The notes under the pieces are model-generated. The model was not told the DNA's origin. It worked only from the letters and a program-made list of their open reading frames with translations, and made no database searches. Source: Stenopsyche tienmushanensis (Eukaryota > Arthropoda > Insecta > Trichoptera > Stenopsychidae). Taken from it: a stretch of 64,000 bases of DNA. Location of the stretch: contig WACJ01000296.1 in the NCBI GenBank assembly GCA_008973525.1, positions 310,001-374,000 on the forward strand. The letters run 5' to 3'. Below are positions 1 to 12,820 of this stretch, in pieces. Each line of letters starts with the position of its first letter. Position 1 is the first letter of the stretch. The translations under genes and the position numbers were made by a program.

Positions 1-907
1 CTTAAATTTTCATGATGTATTTAATATTATTTTTCATTTCATGCTATATTTTATTATATTTAAAATAAATATTTTTATATTAAATAGAAAAATGAGCGAA
101 AACTTGTCACGTTTGATTTTAAGTCTGTATAGATGACAACGTCCTGTCGCAACACTCGGTAAATATTTATCAAAATGCTACCACAAAATTTCTGCTCATT
201 GGCTTTCTACAAAACAGGAGAGCTGAGTAAAAGTCTCAACACAGCCAAATTACTTTTACCACTCAGGATTTTATTAACCTTGGTTTGCCGCTTCATTATC
301 AGCGTTGTTTTTGATCTATCATGTAATTGGAATCTGCAAAAGTACTTTTAATTTCATGGAAAACTTTGCTCGATTATATTAGTTGTTTGCTTCATAATCA
401 AGGACATAGTCTCATGTTTCAATTATTGATTTAATCTTAATAAAATATTTTTCAAAAAAGAAGTATTAATATTTCTGATTGATCCAAGTTTATCCTGATT
501 TTCATTCAAATAAACCTTTTTTAGATTAACTATATGTAGAGAGGGATGGAAAACCATCGCTTGAAACTATTTACCCCTTGAAAATTTCCCATGGATACGA
601 CCGATAATGGATATGGCACTTTAAGGGAAAAAAATATTTATGTGCGTGTATCGATCATAATAATTGTCCTTGTATTGGCTCAACAACAGATAACCCATTG
701 ACTGCCAAATCGAATTAAATATAAAATATGGTGAAGCAGATTTTAAAGCATGAGAATAGCTTTAAAATTATGTACTATTTAAACTTCTGCCTTTTAACTA
801 TTTTTACCAAAGTTTTGAACCGGAACCAAACCATTTTCCTGGAACGAAAATTAGAACAGGTGTTTTCCACATGGAACAACCCTTTTTTGTTGGGAAAAGG
901 GGGATCT
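1..907. other. AT-rich non-coding sequence
   Basis: No gene, RNA or repeat recognised. The only reading frame of note (728-928) runs into the inverted-repeat end of the following transposon and has no recognisable domain. Confidence 0.6.
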
Positions 908-1835
908 TTTGTTACGCTTCACACATAGGCCCCATGTCCTAAGTATCAGGTATGGTGTCAGATTTATAGAACGTGCGAGTCACTGAATAGGGCACGTACC
1001 CAGACAAAGAAATCCAGTGGTGTCAGATCTGGAGACTGTGCGAGCCATGGAATGTTAGTACGTTCAGAAGTAATTTTCTTTAAACCAATCGCATAAAATG
1101 ATTTATTTTAATAAAAGATACGAATTAAACACAGATTAAAAAGTTATGGCGATTTAAAAGTGATTTTTTTTCAAAATGTTGAAAAAAAATCTATGAAAAA
1201 TCAACCCTGACACTTAGGACTAGGGAATCCAATCCCGAGCCAAAATTTCGATCCCGGGATTTCTGGATTGCATTAGACTATCCCGGGATCTCATCTTTCG
1301 CCTTAAAAAATAATTTTAAGGCGAAAGAATTTTATTTATTTAAGAAAAGATAACAATACAATTTAAAAATAGATTATCATAAAAAAAGTTCAAATATAAA
1401 ATTCATTTCTGCTGAGACTCGGACTCAAACTCGCAAAATTCCCGATTTCTCGAAAAATTATTTATTTCTATCGCTGCAGATGAATACATATATACTATAA
1501 TACTTTGATATGATTCGTAATTATATTACGGAGGAATACAAAAAACCTGAACCCCGTATCTATTATATTTCATATCGATGTTCCCATTATTAGAGTCGAG
1601 GTGTAGTAAATACATCACCGGTAGGGAAAGGTCAATATAACAATTTTAAAAAACATATATGTACTGTATATATTTATACATAAATAAGACAGTTACAGCC
1701 TCTAGGCATCCCCTAAGCTCGCCAATTAGTAGTTAGGCCACTGTTTCCAAGCGTCCCGATTTCGGCGGAGAGTGTACGATTTACTTAGGACATAGGGCCT
1801 ATGTGTGAAACGTGGCATCAAGAATGTAATTTAAT
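908..1835. mobile_element. Foldback-type Tc1/mariner-like element interrupted by a hAT element
   Basis: The left end (about 908-953, with cacataggccccatgtccta) is the reverse complement of the right end (1206-1220 continued at 1790-1830, tagggcctatgtgtgaaacg). Between them, 960-1060 contains about 1.3 units of a 65-bp repeat that, read on the minus strand, encodes the transposase motif RSPDLTPLDFF. The left half therefore resembles an inverted copy of the transposon's 3' half and the right half a direct copy. The right end is split by a nested hAT element (1221-1789). No intact transposase remains. Confidence 0.65.
1221..1789. mobile_element. Non-autonomous hAT-type element nested in the foldback element
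   Basis: It starts TAGGGAATCCAATCCCG, as in the complete copy at 54974-55649, and shares a long internal block with it (around 1500-1660: ggaggaatacaaaaa, catcaccggtagggaaagg). The octamer cttaggac occurs immediately before and immediately after it (1213-1220 and 1790-1797), an 8-bp target duplication as expected for hAT. The right terminal repeat itself is lost or degraded. No coding capacity. Confidence 0.65.
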
Positions 1836-4800
1836 AAGATCTATGAATGTGCTTTTAAATAATTTGTATACATAGCTCAATCTACATAGATAATCCTGAT
1901 TGAAGACGACCGATAAGAAATATGAACACTTGATTTTCTAGCTTTTATAATAAAGAGCTCAGGAGCTAATACATCATATTATCATGTAGTTCTCTAACAA
2001 ATTACGTGCATATTATAAATTAATATATTCAAAGAGCCGCACACGACTCTATTAACAATCGCTTCTACTGTTGAATAAAATAGTCATTTTAAAAATAGCT
2101 ATGAAGCCTCTAGAATACCAAAATTAATATCGAAATTAAGGCCGTTAAGGAAATTGACTTTCGGAAATTATTTTTATTTCCACGGAAAGTTTCGAGGGAG
2201 CCTTTATATCTCGAATATGACGGTTATTATTATTTTACAATGGCGATGGGAGCAGTTTTCGTAAACGATCGTCCTCCTTCTACTATGGCTCTCATTTTCG
2301 TCTAATACCGTCAGCACTCAGCGAGACAAAGTGATGGTTATCTTCGGAAGCAATCTGAACTATACTCATTTTTATGAATATTTAATATTCATTTTCATAC
2401 AACAATCATTCCTAAAGATCTAATAAATTTAAAAAATGTATTAACTAGATTCCAATCAGGAAAAGTGAACATCGATTGAAATAGATCTGATTGATATTGA
2501 ATATGTTCATAAGATGACGATATAGAATTTTTCATATTGCTAAAATTTATTAGCTAATTTTGTCGTCTAAATGATTGATCTTTGGAAAATATATTTTATA
2601 AGGTCGTATCGCTAAAATCTTGCAACGATAATCTGATTTAAAATCTAACACCGGTGTTAGAAACTAGTTTACGAAAATTTGATATTTCAAGTAAACAAAA
2701 TACAGCCTCCAGTCATACGAAATAACCAAAGTAAATACAGAAAATCCCTATAAAACTTCCTAACGTTTTTACATTTATCATTGGGCTTAAATTTTCCCAT
2801 CCAAAAATAATGCAATTATTATAATGAAATTAATCTTTATGTGATTTATTATGACATTGAATTTCGCGAATATCATTGAAATAATCCGAATTTCTTCGCC
2901 AAAATTATAGACGATATTCTTAGAGACATGTACTTTCGAAAATTTAAATTATAAAAAAACATCGTAATTTGAGTCGCCATGATAGTTAAAATTAACAATC
3001 TTAATTATTTTGGGGTGGGGCGTGAAGATCGATAAATTCATACATTTGAACAAAATTCCCCCAATCTATTGTATTGAATCGGGGGTTGTGGAGGGGAGGG
3101 GGGCTTAGTGATTGCTTTCGCCGCTACAACAACTCCCGACTGTCACCTTATTCGGCCGCAGAAACCGCATCGGGCAGTCATTCGAAGCGGGCAGTCATTC
3201 GAAGATCCTTGCTAATGATCTCGATGCCGATGAACGGCGGATGTACCCACTTTCGAAGGGCGAATCCACGCAACGAAGTAGTGATGCCAAATTCTTTATA
3301 ATTCAATAGTCACATCATTTTTATGAAACCTTTGACAAACGTCATGGTGGATGTTATGCATAAGAATAATTATAACGTAGACAGTGTTTGATGCAATTTG
3401 GAAGTCATCCCTTTTTGATCGACGTTGATTTTATCCATGAAACACCATCACGATACCTTTGTCGAAGAACATGAAAGTCGAATATTAAATGCTTTCCACT
3501 TCAAAGTCATCCTGTATGACGCTGAAGCACAATAAGCGACATGCAAGGTGTACTTTATTACAGTAATGCATTGGATATGATATATATGTACAGCATCAGA
3601 TAGATCCTCGTATAAATATGCATCGTGATTTTTCAGCTCCATGTCTACTATATGAGCCAAAATGGATTGAACTCTCGATGGGAAATATAAAAAACATTTT
3701 CCCTACTTTCATATGGAGGAATGAATTTGGTTGCGAACAAGTATAATATTTTCAACCCCGCCTTATCGACAACCGTTGTAGGTTTTTTCCCGAAAATGAA
3801 TATATATATATATATATGGGGACTTGACAGAGCGATTGATTTTATAATGTCATTTGAGTTCTGCGATTCGATATTTCGTCCTCATATCCTTCAACTTCAC
3901 CAGTAAGTTTTTATATGATTTCGGGTTCACAATGTTCATTCGGAATTGAAATGAGAAAACTCAGAAAGTAGGAGCATCCCTATATTTCATATTCTTGGCG
4001 TACTCAGGGTCACATATATCATATTATATTGATCCTGAGTTTTATATTTTTTCTTGATGTGTGTCTGAGCATTTACTATGAATATTCTTATTATATTTCC
4101 GAGATACCAAGGATATTCGATTTTTTCAAATATATATATTTTCATCATGTTCAAGTGGCAGTAATAAATTCGTACATAATGCTGAATCTACAAATTCTAT
4201 GAACATTGTATAAACACATAAATAAATACGTCAATCAAAATATTTAGATGGAAGATCGTTATTTCTATTGTAAAAATGTTAATTGCTATCACAGAATATC
4301 TTTTCATATGAATGAATGTATTCCAATTTTTAAGAATGAGTCCTCAGAATAATATAATATAAACTATCGAGCAAATTTCAAGCTATATTTAAATTACCGT
4401 CGTAAATAAAATAACTTTCAAATCTTTCCAAATTTATTATGATAAACGCAAACTAAAGCTTTCATATTGTTTAAATACTATTATTTGTATAAAGAATTTT
4501 TAAAATTTATTTTTCGATATAATATTTTTAAATTCTAGATAAATATGGGTCTGAATGGTATAATAAGTAGCTTAGTAGTTGAAACCCACATTGGTGAATG
4601 GCAGCCTGAACTTAAGCTGAACTAGCAAACATGTTCACTGGTGCGTTGTCAAGTAGAAGCAACACATCTTTTGAAAGCTTTCTGATATTGGTATATTTTC
4701 AGTGGCATTTAAGAAAATGGTTGTCATAACATTCCAGTTGGTTCTTCAACTGTTATATTTTTCCATGTTGGAACAACATTTCAAAGGTTGGAAAAAATGT

Positions 4801-5167
4801 TTCAAATCTTGCAATAGCCCTTAATTACTCCTACCAAGATACACGTGTCCATGGATAATCAATATGAAAATCACCTTCAATTGATTATATTAAACTTAAA
4901 CCTCACATAAACTTCTTAGATCAAAATTCAACTTTTAACATAAAGGGTTAGACTTCATATATCCACCATGCGTTCAATTATTATACTTTATTTGGCTTCA
5001 TACCTTGTTCATATTACAAATTCCAATATGCACAAACTTACTTTAAGCTTCAATACTTTCTTCCACACATAAGTAAATTATTGAACACTCCTCGTTTCCA
5101 TGAATGCATCATAAAATCATATTTTTTTGGTCTTACGTACTTAAACAATCCTTTTATTGAATATAAT
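1836..5167. other. Mostly unannotated AT-rich sequence with one GC-richer island
   Basis: No gene recognised. At 3065-3300 there is a GC-richer island that includes a perfect 17-bp tandem duplication (cgggcagtcattcgaag twice, about 3172-3205). Its short reading frames show no known domain. A short TA microsatellite lies near 3800-3818. The remainder shows nothing I recognise. Confidence 0.5.
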
Positions 5168-5552
5168 AAAACCTTTTTTTGTGCGGTAATGTGCATAAAA
5201 TCGCATAAAAAAATCTATGATTTACATAGAAAAAGTGAAGATACCAGAAAAACCGCATAATAAAAATGTATTTTTAAAAGTCAAATCATTGGAAAAATGC
5301 AAAAAAACCAAATCAACTTTTTCAAAAATCTAAACTAGGATAAAGGGCGTGGTCGTAATTCAGTGACAGCAGATGCAATATGATTTACACAGTCCAAACA
5401 TTTTTTTTCCATATTACGGTCAGTGTTGATGATTTATTTCCAATTTTATCCAAAACATCTCTAAACGTACTCTTTATGAAATAAAAAAAAAATGCTTTTA
5501 AAAAACCGCATAACTTTGAAATCGCACAAAAAAAGTCGCATAAAAAAGTTAA
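5168..5552. mobile_element. Short non-autonomous DNA element, GTGCGGTA family, copy 1
   Basis: The ends carry opposed ttttttgtgcggta and aatcgcacaaaaaaagtcgc repeats, and the interior matches, in inverse orientation, the copy at 34691-35050 (shared blocks: tttatttccaattttatcc, tctttatgaaat, aaccgcataactttgaaatcgc). It is AT-rich and has no coding capacity. Terminal repeats of this kind resemble pogo/Tigger-like elements, but I cannot confirm the superfamily. Confidence 0.55.
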
Positions 5553-5618
5553 AAAAATTTGAGTGTAATTCATATCCTAATCAAATAATTAAATTATTCA
5601 AATATATGGGATCATTAA

Positions 5619-6313
5619 TCTGTTAATCGGGGAAGTTCCTTTTTATTAACGCAACATACAGTGGGCGCGCACATTTTCGTTAGGACGTATATATACGTCC
5701 CGCCCACCTGGTGTGAGTTCATTTTATTAATTTTATATACAAAAGTTAAAAAATAGCAAAAGCATATAAAGAAAATGGAAACATAGACTTTAAAACAATA
5801 AAATATATCCATACATAAATTCAAAACTCAACTTCTGTGTGATATATTTTAAAACAGTTGTTGATACATAGTGCTACCTCACAATCTGGACACCAGTATG
5901 TAGATTCTTTTCCTTTTTTGAAATAAACTCGAAATTTCCTAGTTTTAGTTCCCTTTCGTTTGTTCTTTGAAAATGCCTTTCAATTAAGCAATGCTGTTTT
6001 TTGATGGCATAGGTTGGCTTTTTACTATGTTGTCTGAACTGAGCATCCATACGTCTTTTTTGTCCTTCCATTTTAAAACTATAAGTTTGCCTTTGAATCT
6101 TACCTTATGCAATAGTGAAGTGCAACCAATTTGCTACTTATCTTAAATTCATGTCAAAACATGTATCGACAACTCACACATTCGTTAAACAAAACAAAAA
6201 GTCCCGCCTGCTTTAGGACTTAAACATATATTTCGATGACGTATATATACGTCTTAACCAATTTCGATGCAATTTACGTTTGACGTATATATACGTCCCA
6301 ACCATTTAACAGG
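5619..6313 (-). mobile_element. Internally deleted piggyBac element
   Basis: It is flanked by TTAA at 5615-5618 and 6314-6317, the canonical piggyBac target duplication. The ends read tctgttaatcggggaag and, reverse-complemented from the right, cctgttaaatggttggg, an imperfect inverted terminal repeat. Subterminal copies of the perfect palindrome acgtatatatacgt occur at about 5685, 6240 and 6279. Only the last part of the transposase remains, on the minus strand. Confidence 0.8.
5821..6075 (-). pseudogene. piggyBac transposase C-terminus (Cys-rich domain), truncated
   Basis: On the minus strand one frame reads TRKFRVYFKKGKESTYWC, PDCEVALCINNCFKIYHTEV and then a stop at 5821-5823. The spacing C-x2-C, then LC-x3-CF and YH, is the C-terminal cysteine-rich zinc-binding module of piggyBac/PGBD transposases. 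Upstream the frame is broken by a stop and the DDE core is absent, so this is a dead remnant inside the short element. Confidence 0.8.
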
Positions 6314-7739
6314 TTAATATAATGCAAATACGCATATTTTTTAAGCCAAAGAATCACATCACACACATTTAAAACGTACTCAAGACGTACATATGCATAA
6401 CCCGATGGGATTGTGTTAATAATGTATCATACATGCAAATGAATGACAGTTTCAAACATTTTAAATATATTGCTAAAATTGATTTTTTTTTATAGAATAA
6501 ATATCAAATGTTTAGTGTATCCCGTCTGCTTTATTAATAAGTTTTGACTTTATTCTTTTGATGATAAAAACATTGCTCTTGTTATCCATTTACTTAAAAA
6601 ATAATATGTTGAAAGCGTTGATGAATACATATTTTGTGGAACATGAAGAATCACACTCAGAAAATTATCATGAGGCCCCATTGGATGATGTCAATTAAAT
6701 TTCATGGTTGTTAAATTAAAAAATAAATGTTGTTACCTGGTCGTAAACTTTGCAAATTACCCCAGTACTTTAAATATGTCCATTTTAGAGGTGGAAAGCT
6801 ACGTTTAATTTCTCACGCTAACTTATCCCCACAAAACATCACAATTTCAGAAGCGTCAGTCATAGAGCCCAAGTTTGAGAAGTGTATAACAATATTTATC
6901 GCTGAAAAGTGACATTCAAAATGTCGTTAGTTTCCATCAACTAATCAAGTATGTTCCCGAGGGACGGCAGACGCTTTGCATATCAAAGGACTCGGTCTTA
7001 AATCTCAGCGGTTGTCAAGCGGCATATCCAAACTCAAAAATGAAATTTTCATAAAAACCAAAGCAATCGTTTGGAATTTACAAAACTGTGAAATTTTAAT
7101 GCGGCTATTCAATTTTTCAGTGTTTCGCATAGCTTTGGATGAACCGGAAAGTTTTGCGGTTGACACACATTTTATGCGAATATATTATGTATAATATAAT
7201 TTCTGCTGTTTACAGAGTTTAATACCTTTTGCATTAGTGATGAGGTGAAAAGGTAAACCAAGACTGGAAAACACAGTTGAAATTATAAATTACATTATTT
7301 ATATGAATTAAACTATATTAACACTTATTACTAGTATGCATTAAGGTTGTTCAAAATTTCATGCAACGTGTAAATTATCCTTATATTATCAGTTTATACA
7401 AAAACTTCATAACATAGCTTTGAGTTCGTTTTTAGAGTATTTGATTCTTCTATAAATTCTTGGAAATATTTCTTTAGAAATATTAGACTTACGCTTGACA
7501 AAGGCACAAATGTTAAGAGGTACTCCATGAAAAACAATCACAATTTCGTTCTTAATTGTAGACATATTTTTATAAAATACAGAAATGTCTCCACTGATCA
7601 CAGCAAAATACATGATATGAACATTTGATAAAATGTTAAACTGATTAAACATCATTTTAAAAATATGATTTAATCATAGTCACAACTAAGATTTCATTTT
7701 TGTATATATTATATTAGTAGAACCCAAAATGGTTTTGTT
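6314..7739. other. AT-rich non-coding sequence
   Basis: No recognisable gene or repeat. Several frames of 60-82 codons lack known domains and are compatible with chance. Confidence 0.5.
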
Positions 7740-7890
7740 GTGCGATTTATTTGGGGAAGCTCTCCGTCTGCGCTCTGTCCCTGTCTGTCTCAATGTCTCC
7801 TTGTCTGCAATGTACAAGAGTGCTTTTTCTGAAAAGTAGAGGGGGATCCCAGACCCTGGGATAGTACCCTTTTGGGGGTTAACGCATGCA
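7740..7890 (-). repeat. Interspersed repeat A, copy 1
   Basis: Inverse copy of 9291-9440: both contain gtacaagagtgctttttctg or its complement and a near-palindromic atcccagggcctgggat core. Related sequence occurs at 57943-58080 and 61610-61880. A TA-dinucleotide microsatellite (about 7891-7911) abuts this copy. Superfamily unknown. Confidence 0.6.
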
Positions 7891-9290
7891 TATATATATA
7901 TATATATATAATATAGGAAGATAATGTTTGCCCCCATATGGTGAAAATAAACAGGCTCTGATGAAAAACAATTCGACATCTTCCTTATTCTTCAGACATC
8001 GCTCCGTCGGATTTCCTTTTTTTAGATCAATGTGCATTATTTGGATGGGAAAATTTACTAAACAAACGATGAGGTCAAAAAAGGACTTTTGGAATGTTTT
8101 AGTTCAAAGACCGTGATGTTTTATGATAGAGGCATTCAATAGCTGGAGAGAAATGAGAAAATATAAGCATTCAAATCTTTCATTTAAAAAACGAAAATAT
8201 TTATGGGTACATCTATAAATTGCATAAATTTAAATTTATTAACTTACCCAGGTAAGAAAAACCAAATAAATATAAAGACATGATGAATTTATACATCCTT
8301 AAATATAATATTTAAAGTTAGCATAAAGTCGATCGTTTCTACGGACACACCGACTGATTAACAGCAATAGATAATTTTAAATTCAATTTTTCATCCTATT
8401 TTTTAACAAGCACAAAATTTTCATATTAGGTATTAAATGTGTAAAAAAAAAGTTTTTTTATTATTATATATTTGAACATATTTTGTTGAAATTTTCTATT
8501 TATATTATTGACGTTGAAATAAATATTTAAAATTATTATATGTGTCTGAAATAGCACGTTAATTGAATGAACCGACTCTGCCATGGCCCGACCAATCTCA
8601 TCATATTCGTCTGGGATTTTATATAATTTTTTAAACACTTTATCTCTTTGACATCTTCGGCTCTCCATCCAGACGTCGTCTTCTCCCTCTAGCCAGTAAT
8701 GACTTCCAATCTAATTATAACTGTAATAACAAGTTTAATTACGTGCTGACGGTGTGGCGAGCTTCACATTTCCCAGAGGGCGAACCTTCTCGGAAACAAA
8801 CATCACTTACATCTACTCGCCGTCTATATACCATTTAGAGTACGGAGTCCCTTCACTGTGGCTATTCACTAATTATATCAAGTTTAAAACGAAGACTGCT
8901 GTTCTAGGATCTAATGAGCCCTTTGACCATTCACACTGCATACATTATCAAATAAAGTACATAGCCGCGTGTTCTTGTCCGCAGTTAATGCGTTTAGTTA
9001 GAGACCGACTTCAACCAAAACACTAACGTTCGCTCACTTAAAACCGAAATATGATCAATGAGGTACCTTTAAGTACCCTGTTTAAAATTTCCAACAACTC
9101 ATTTCGGCCCGCTTACTTGAAAATGCGTATTGCTTACGGTGTATTTTATATTATGAGCATTAGACCCACGAAAAATAATATATACATGTTTCCTAGTTTT
9201 GTTGAAAGATGATGTTATGCATATTCAAAATTTCGCTAAATATATTACAAAACCATTACAAAACCACCTTCCATTTTAGGAAGTTGTTTG
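7891..9290. other. Spacer between the two inverted copies of repeat A
   Basis: AT-rich, with no gene recognised. Frames around 8754-9026 and 8426-8668 carry no recognisable domain. Confidence 0.5.
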
Positions 9291-9620
9291 CATGTGTTAA
9301 CCCCTAAAGGAGTACTATCCCAGGGCCTGGGATCCCCCTTCCACTTTTCAGAAAGAGCACTCTTGTACATTAAGCTCGGAGACAAACAGAGACAAAGATT
9401 GTATAAATCGCCCAAATTTATCGACTAATAATGATTTCGATTTCAATTTTGTTATATATTTACGCAAAGAAATTACCGAATATTATGTGCTATCAACAGT
9501 GTTTATTTATTTAATTACTTTATGTAAAAAATGTTTATAGAAAAAAAATTCTTGTGTATTGTTTATGTAAAAAAATGACGTGGTCTTGTATGCTATCAAC
9601 AGTGCTTATTTACAATTGAC
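9291..9620 (+). repeat. Interspersed repeat A, copy 2
   Basis: Inverse of 7740-7890 over about 85 bp. It then continues through ttatcgactaataatgat and agaaattaccgaatatt, both shared with 61740-61860. A second partial copy of the terminal part (tgctatcaacagtg) follows at about 9590. Confidence 0.6.
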
Positions 9621-9953
9621 TCAAGGACTTCATTGATTTTAAATTTGCTCACTCCTCAAAAGGTTTATTGATACGCGGCGCACCACAAGTTAAAATGCAC
9701 TGTTATATTTATATACACACGGATCTCGCATAATGCGATTTAAAACAACACGGTTTTAATATAACACGGATGATGAATTGTGCTATATTTTTTTATGACA
9801 TGATTTCAAAATTCTAATCGAAAATTTGTCTAGTTGCAAGCGAAGTAGCTGCAAGTTTCACATCAAAATCATGGTAAACGCAAAATCAACATAAACGGTA
9901 ACGGCTTGGAATTGACTACTAAATTTGTTTTTTTTTTAAATATGAAATGATCC

Positions 9954-10378
9954 TGTAGCGTAGGTGATTTACCATTCCCACGTAGTAGCGCTATTAACAG
10001 CTACATCTTCCATCTCTCTTCAGGTGCAATGCGTTATTTTAACAGCGCCGTCTCTTGTGGCCCTGCGGAAACATTGCACCTGCATATCGATCGCTTCTTG
10101 CGCGTGCACCGTTACCGGTTGGGTAAATGACGCACAAGAGGCGGGAGTCGGGGGAGTCATCCCTCTTGCAGCCAGATCTCTCTCTATCTCTCTCTCGGGT
10201 GGAATAAATAGTTATTTAGAGAAGAGAGTCTTTCTTTTCGAGGCCCGTCTATTCCCATCCATTTGTCCAGCAACATCACGGTCCGATAGAAGAACGGACC
10301 CGTGCGCTAGTGCGGCCATCCCGACAAGCATGGGGACCCTGCCCCAAGAGCGCTCCCGCCATTATTTAAATTCAGGGT
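9954..10378 (+). repeat. GC-rich interspersed repeat B, possible solo LTR, copy 1
   Basis: About 400 bp, much richer in GC than the surroundings. It begins tgtagcgtaggtgattt and contains cagccagatctctctctatc, ggaataaatagttatttaga and agaagagagtctttct. Similar copies lie at 12425-12820 (inverse) and 21563-21930. The TG start and an AATAAA followed by a conserved TTAGAGAAGAGAGT suggest the R/U5 part of an LTR. I see no internal retrotransposon coding sequence and no target duplication, so solo LTR is an inference. The reading frame through it is incidental. Confidence 0.55.
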
Positions 10379-12424
10379 AGAAAATTTAAAAATTTTGTTT
10401 AAAAAAAAGTTTTTTTAGATTTTTTTTTAATTATATTAATAATAAAAAATAAAGTACTGATGAAACTTCAAAAGGAGAGCATTTATCATTTATCAGAGCA
10501 TAGTAAATCCACATTATTTGTTAGTATCAATAATGAACCTCAGCTTCAACTGCATTTTTCTGCACATTTTACAGATTTACCCTGCAAAAAATCAATTTTT
10601 TATAGCATATTTCCTTTGTGTAGAGCTTTAAAGTTGAAAGTCAGCGCTCCAACAAAGGTATTCATACATTTTGTGAAAAACATTTCGCATTTGATAAAAT
10701 TATGAATATAGCAGAAGGCATTCATACTTTTCACAATAATAAAAATTATGCTTTGAAAATAGCGACTGCCAAATCCCCTTATTATAAATGAAAATGTGAG
10801 TTCCATCATTTAAAGACTCCATTATCAGTCAACTATGTCTTTTTATGCGAGTACTTTGCTTGTAATGAGCAACGGAAATTAAGCCTCATAGTTGAATACG
10901 AAATGAGCGACGATTTTAAATGTTCCTATAGGAGCAGTTGGGGACGTAATACACTGCCAGAATTATTAGATTTAAAATCAAAAATATTAAAAACTGAATA
11001 CGCATGAAAAATGTATGAAAAAATATGAGCTTGACTACCCCTCGAATAATAAACCCGCGCTTTCCATAAGACGAAAATGGCAATAGAATGTTGGTAAAAA
11101 TTTCAGGGCCCTCCTTGATAAACGCTCGGAATGTCGGGTTGGGTTCCAATCGGATAAACTTCCCCATAATTCAGGATTTGCGTTTTTTTTCAATGGCTAC
11201 ATGGAAATGTTTTTCGAGAAGAAAGCACATAAGAAGGGACATATATTATTTCATAACCCTATCCCGTGCCACTCGTCTACGATCCGCTATATTTTATGCA
11301 TACAGATTATAAATTTTTGTATTGGAGTCACATTTTGTTTGCGATTCCCGACACTCTTCATCGCTTGTATCCTTTATCCGGGAATCTGAACAATTGACAG
11401 AAAGAATGGTCCTTGTAATGGATCTGGTTTGATTTAGAAATTCTCGCAGCATAGGTAGAGGGACGTGACTAAATAAGTCGATTTGGAAATCCTGCTCCTA
11501 CCGGAAATTGAATCGCTATTCACGGAAGTTTGCTGCTCTACATTTTAATGTAAACCCATCATCAGGTCAGGCAGGATATCCAATGACACCTAATTTATAT
11601 CCTTGTAATATTTCTTTATGACGTTCAAATTTATTCGGCCATTCCATCAATATTAAACAAATTTATTACTTCAATAACTTCAAGCCCCAATTGTCCCAGA
11701 AATGATTCATACCCAATTTTGAGACAGTGTTTTAATGCATTTATAATATATCAATTTGAAATTAAATATGATATATTAAGACTTATTAAAAAAACATTGC
11801 AAAAAAATTTAACATATAATATGTCGCAAAATAACCAAAGATTCCAATAATATTATAATCTTCACATTTACCATTTATCATTATTTTCAATCAGATATCA
11901 TGATAAAAATGTTGATTATTTCACAGTTCATACATTTATCTTAGATCATGTTTACATCTATGTCTTTTGAATAAGCTGCTACTAGTAAAGGGTCTTAATA
12001 TAAATTATGACAAAACAAAATGTATAATATGATTGTGTTCAGAATGAATACTGAGAGCTTAACCTCTGCGAGTGAACATAAAATAAAAAGGATCCGGAAT
12101 ACCTGGAATCCATCCTTATAGAAAGAAACACGGTGAGATCAAAAATACCTTCCAAAATTCAGCATGATAATGAGTGTACTTTGGGCTGCTAAAAATATTC
12201 GCAAACAAAGCACTTTCGGTGGGATTTAACATGAGATGAAAAATTATAAAACTTTGATAAAGTTGAGTAATGCATCGCGGAAGTGAAATATGAACTATAG
12301 CGTGCTATCATAGCGTGATGTATCTTAAGAATTTATGTGAAAATATTTAAACCCCAACAAAAAATGGAAGTCATGGACATGCTGATCATTAGCTTCATAT
12401 TTCAACACTACTCTCCGCCCCTAC
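10379..12424. other. AT-rich non-coding sequence
   Basis: No known gene. An open stretch at about 10790-11000 on the plus strand (EYFACNEQRKLSLIVEYEMS) lacks an ATG and a recognisable domain and may be a transposon remnant. The rest shows nothing I recognise. Confidence 0.4.
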
Positions 12425-12820
12425 GTGCTCGTCGGGATGGCTGTGCTAGCGCACGGATCCGTTCTTCTATCGGGCCGTGATGTTGCTGGACAAATGGATG
12501 GGAATAGACGGGCGTCGAATAGAAAGACTCTCTTCTCTAACTACTATTTATTCCACACGATAGATAGAGAGAGATCTGGCTGCAGGAGGGACGACTTCCC
12601 GCACCCAAGGCTAACCGACGACTCCCCCGACTCCCGCCTCCTGCGCGTCACTCCCCAACCGGCAACGGTGGACGCGCAAGAAGCGATCGGTCGGTATGCA
12701 GGTGCAATGTCTCCGTAGGGCCACAAGAGATGGCGCTGTTAAAATAACACATTGCACCTGAAGAGAGACGAAAGATGTCGCGCGCGTGGGGATTTTAAAT
12801 CGCTTACGCTACAATTCAAA
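12425..12820 (-). repeat. GC-rich interspersed repeat B, possible solo LTR, copy 2
   Basis: Reverse-complement copy of 9954-10378 with the same landmarks in inverted order (ggatccgttcttctatcggg, agatctggctgcaggaggga, ttgcacctgaagagagacga). Reading frames across it are incidental. Confidence 0.55.

Noticed and set aside
3799..3818. TA microsatellites here and at 7891-7911
   Set aside because: Short simple repeats expected in AT-rich DNA; no special significance.
9964..10380. 138-codon open frame
   Set aside because: Lies wholly in GC-rich repeat B; the other two copies of the repeat do not keep the frame.
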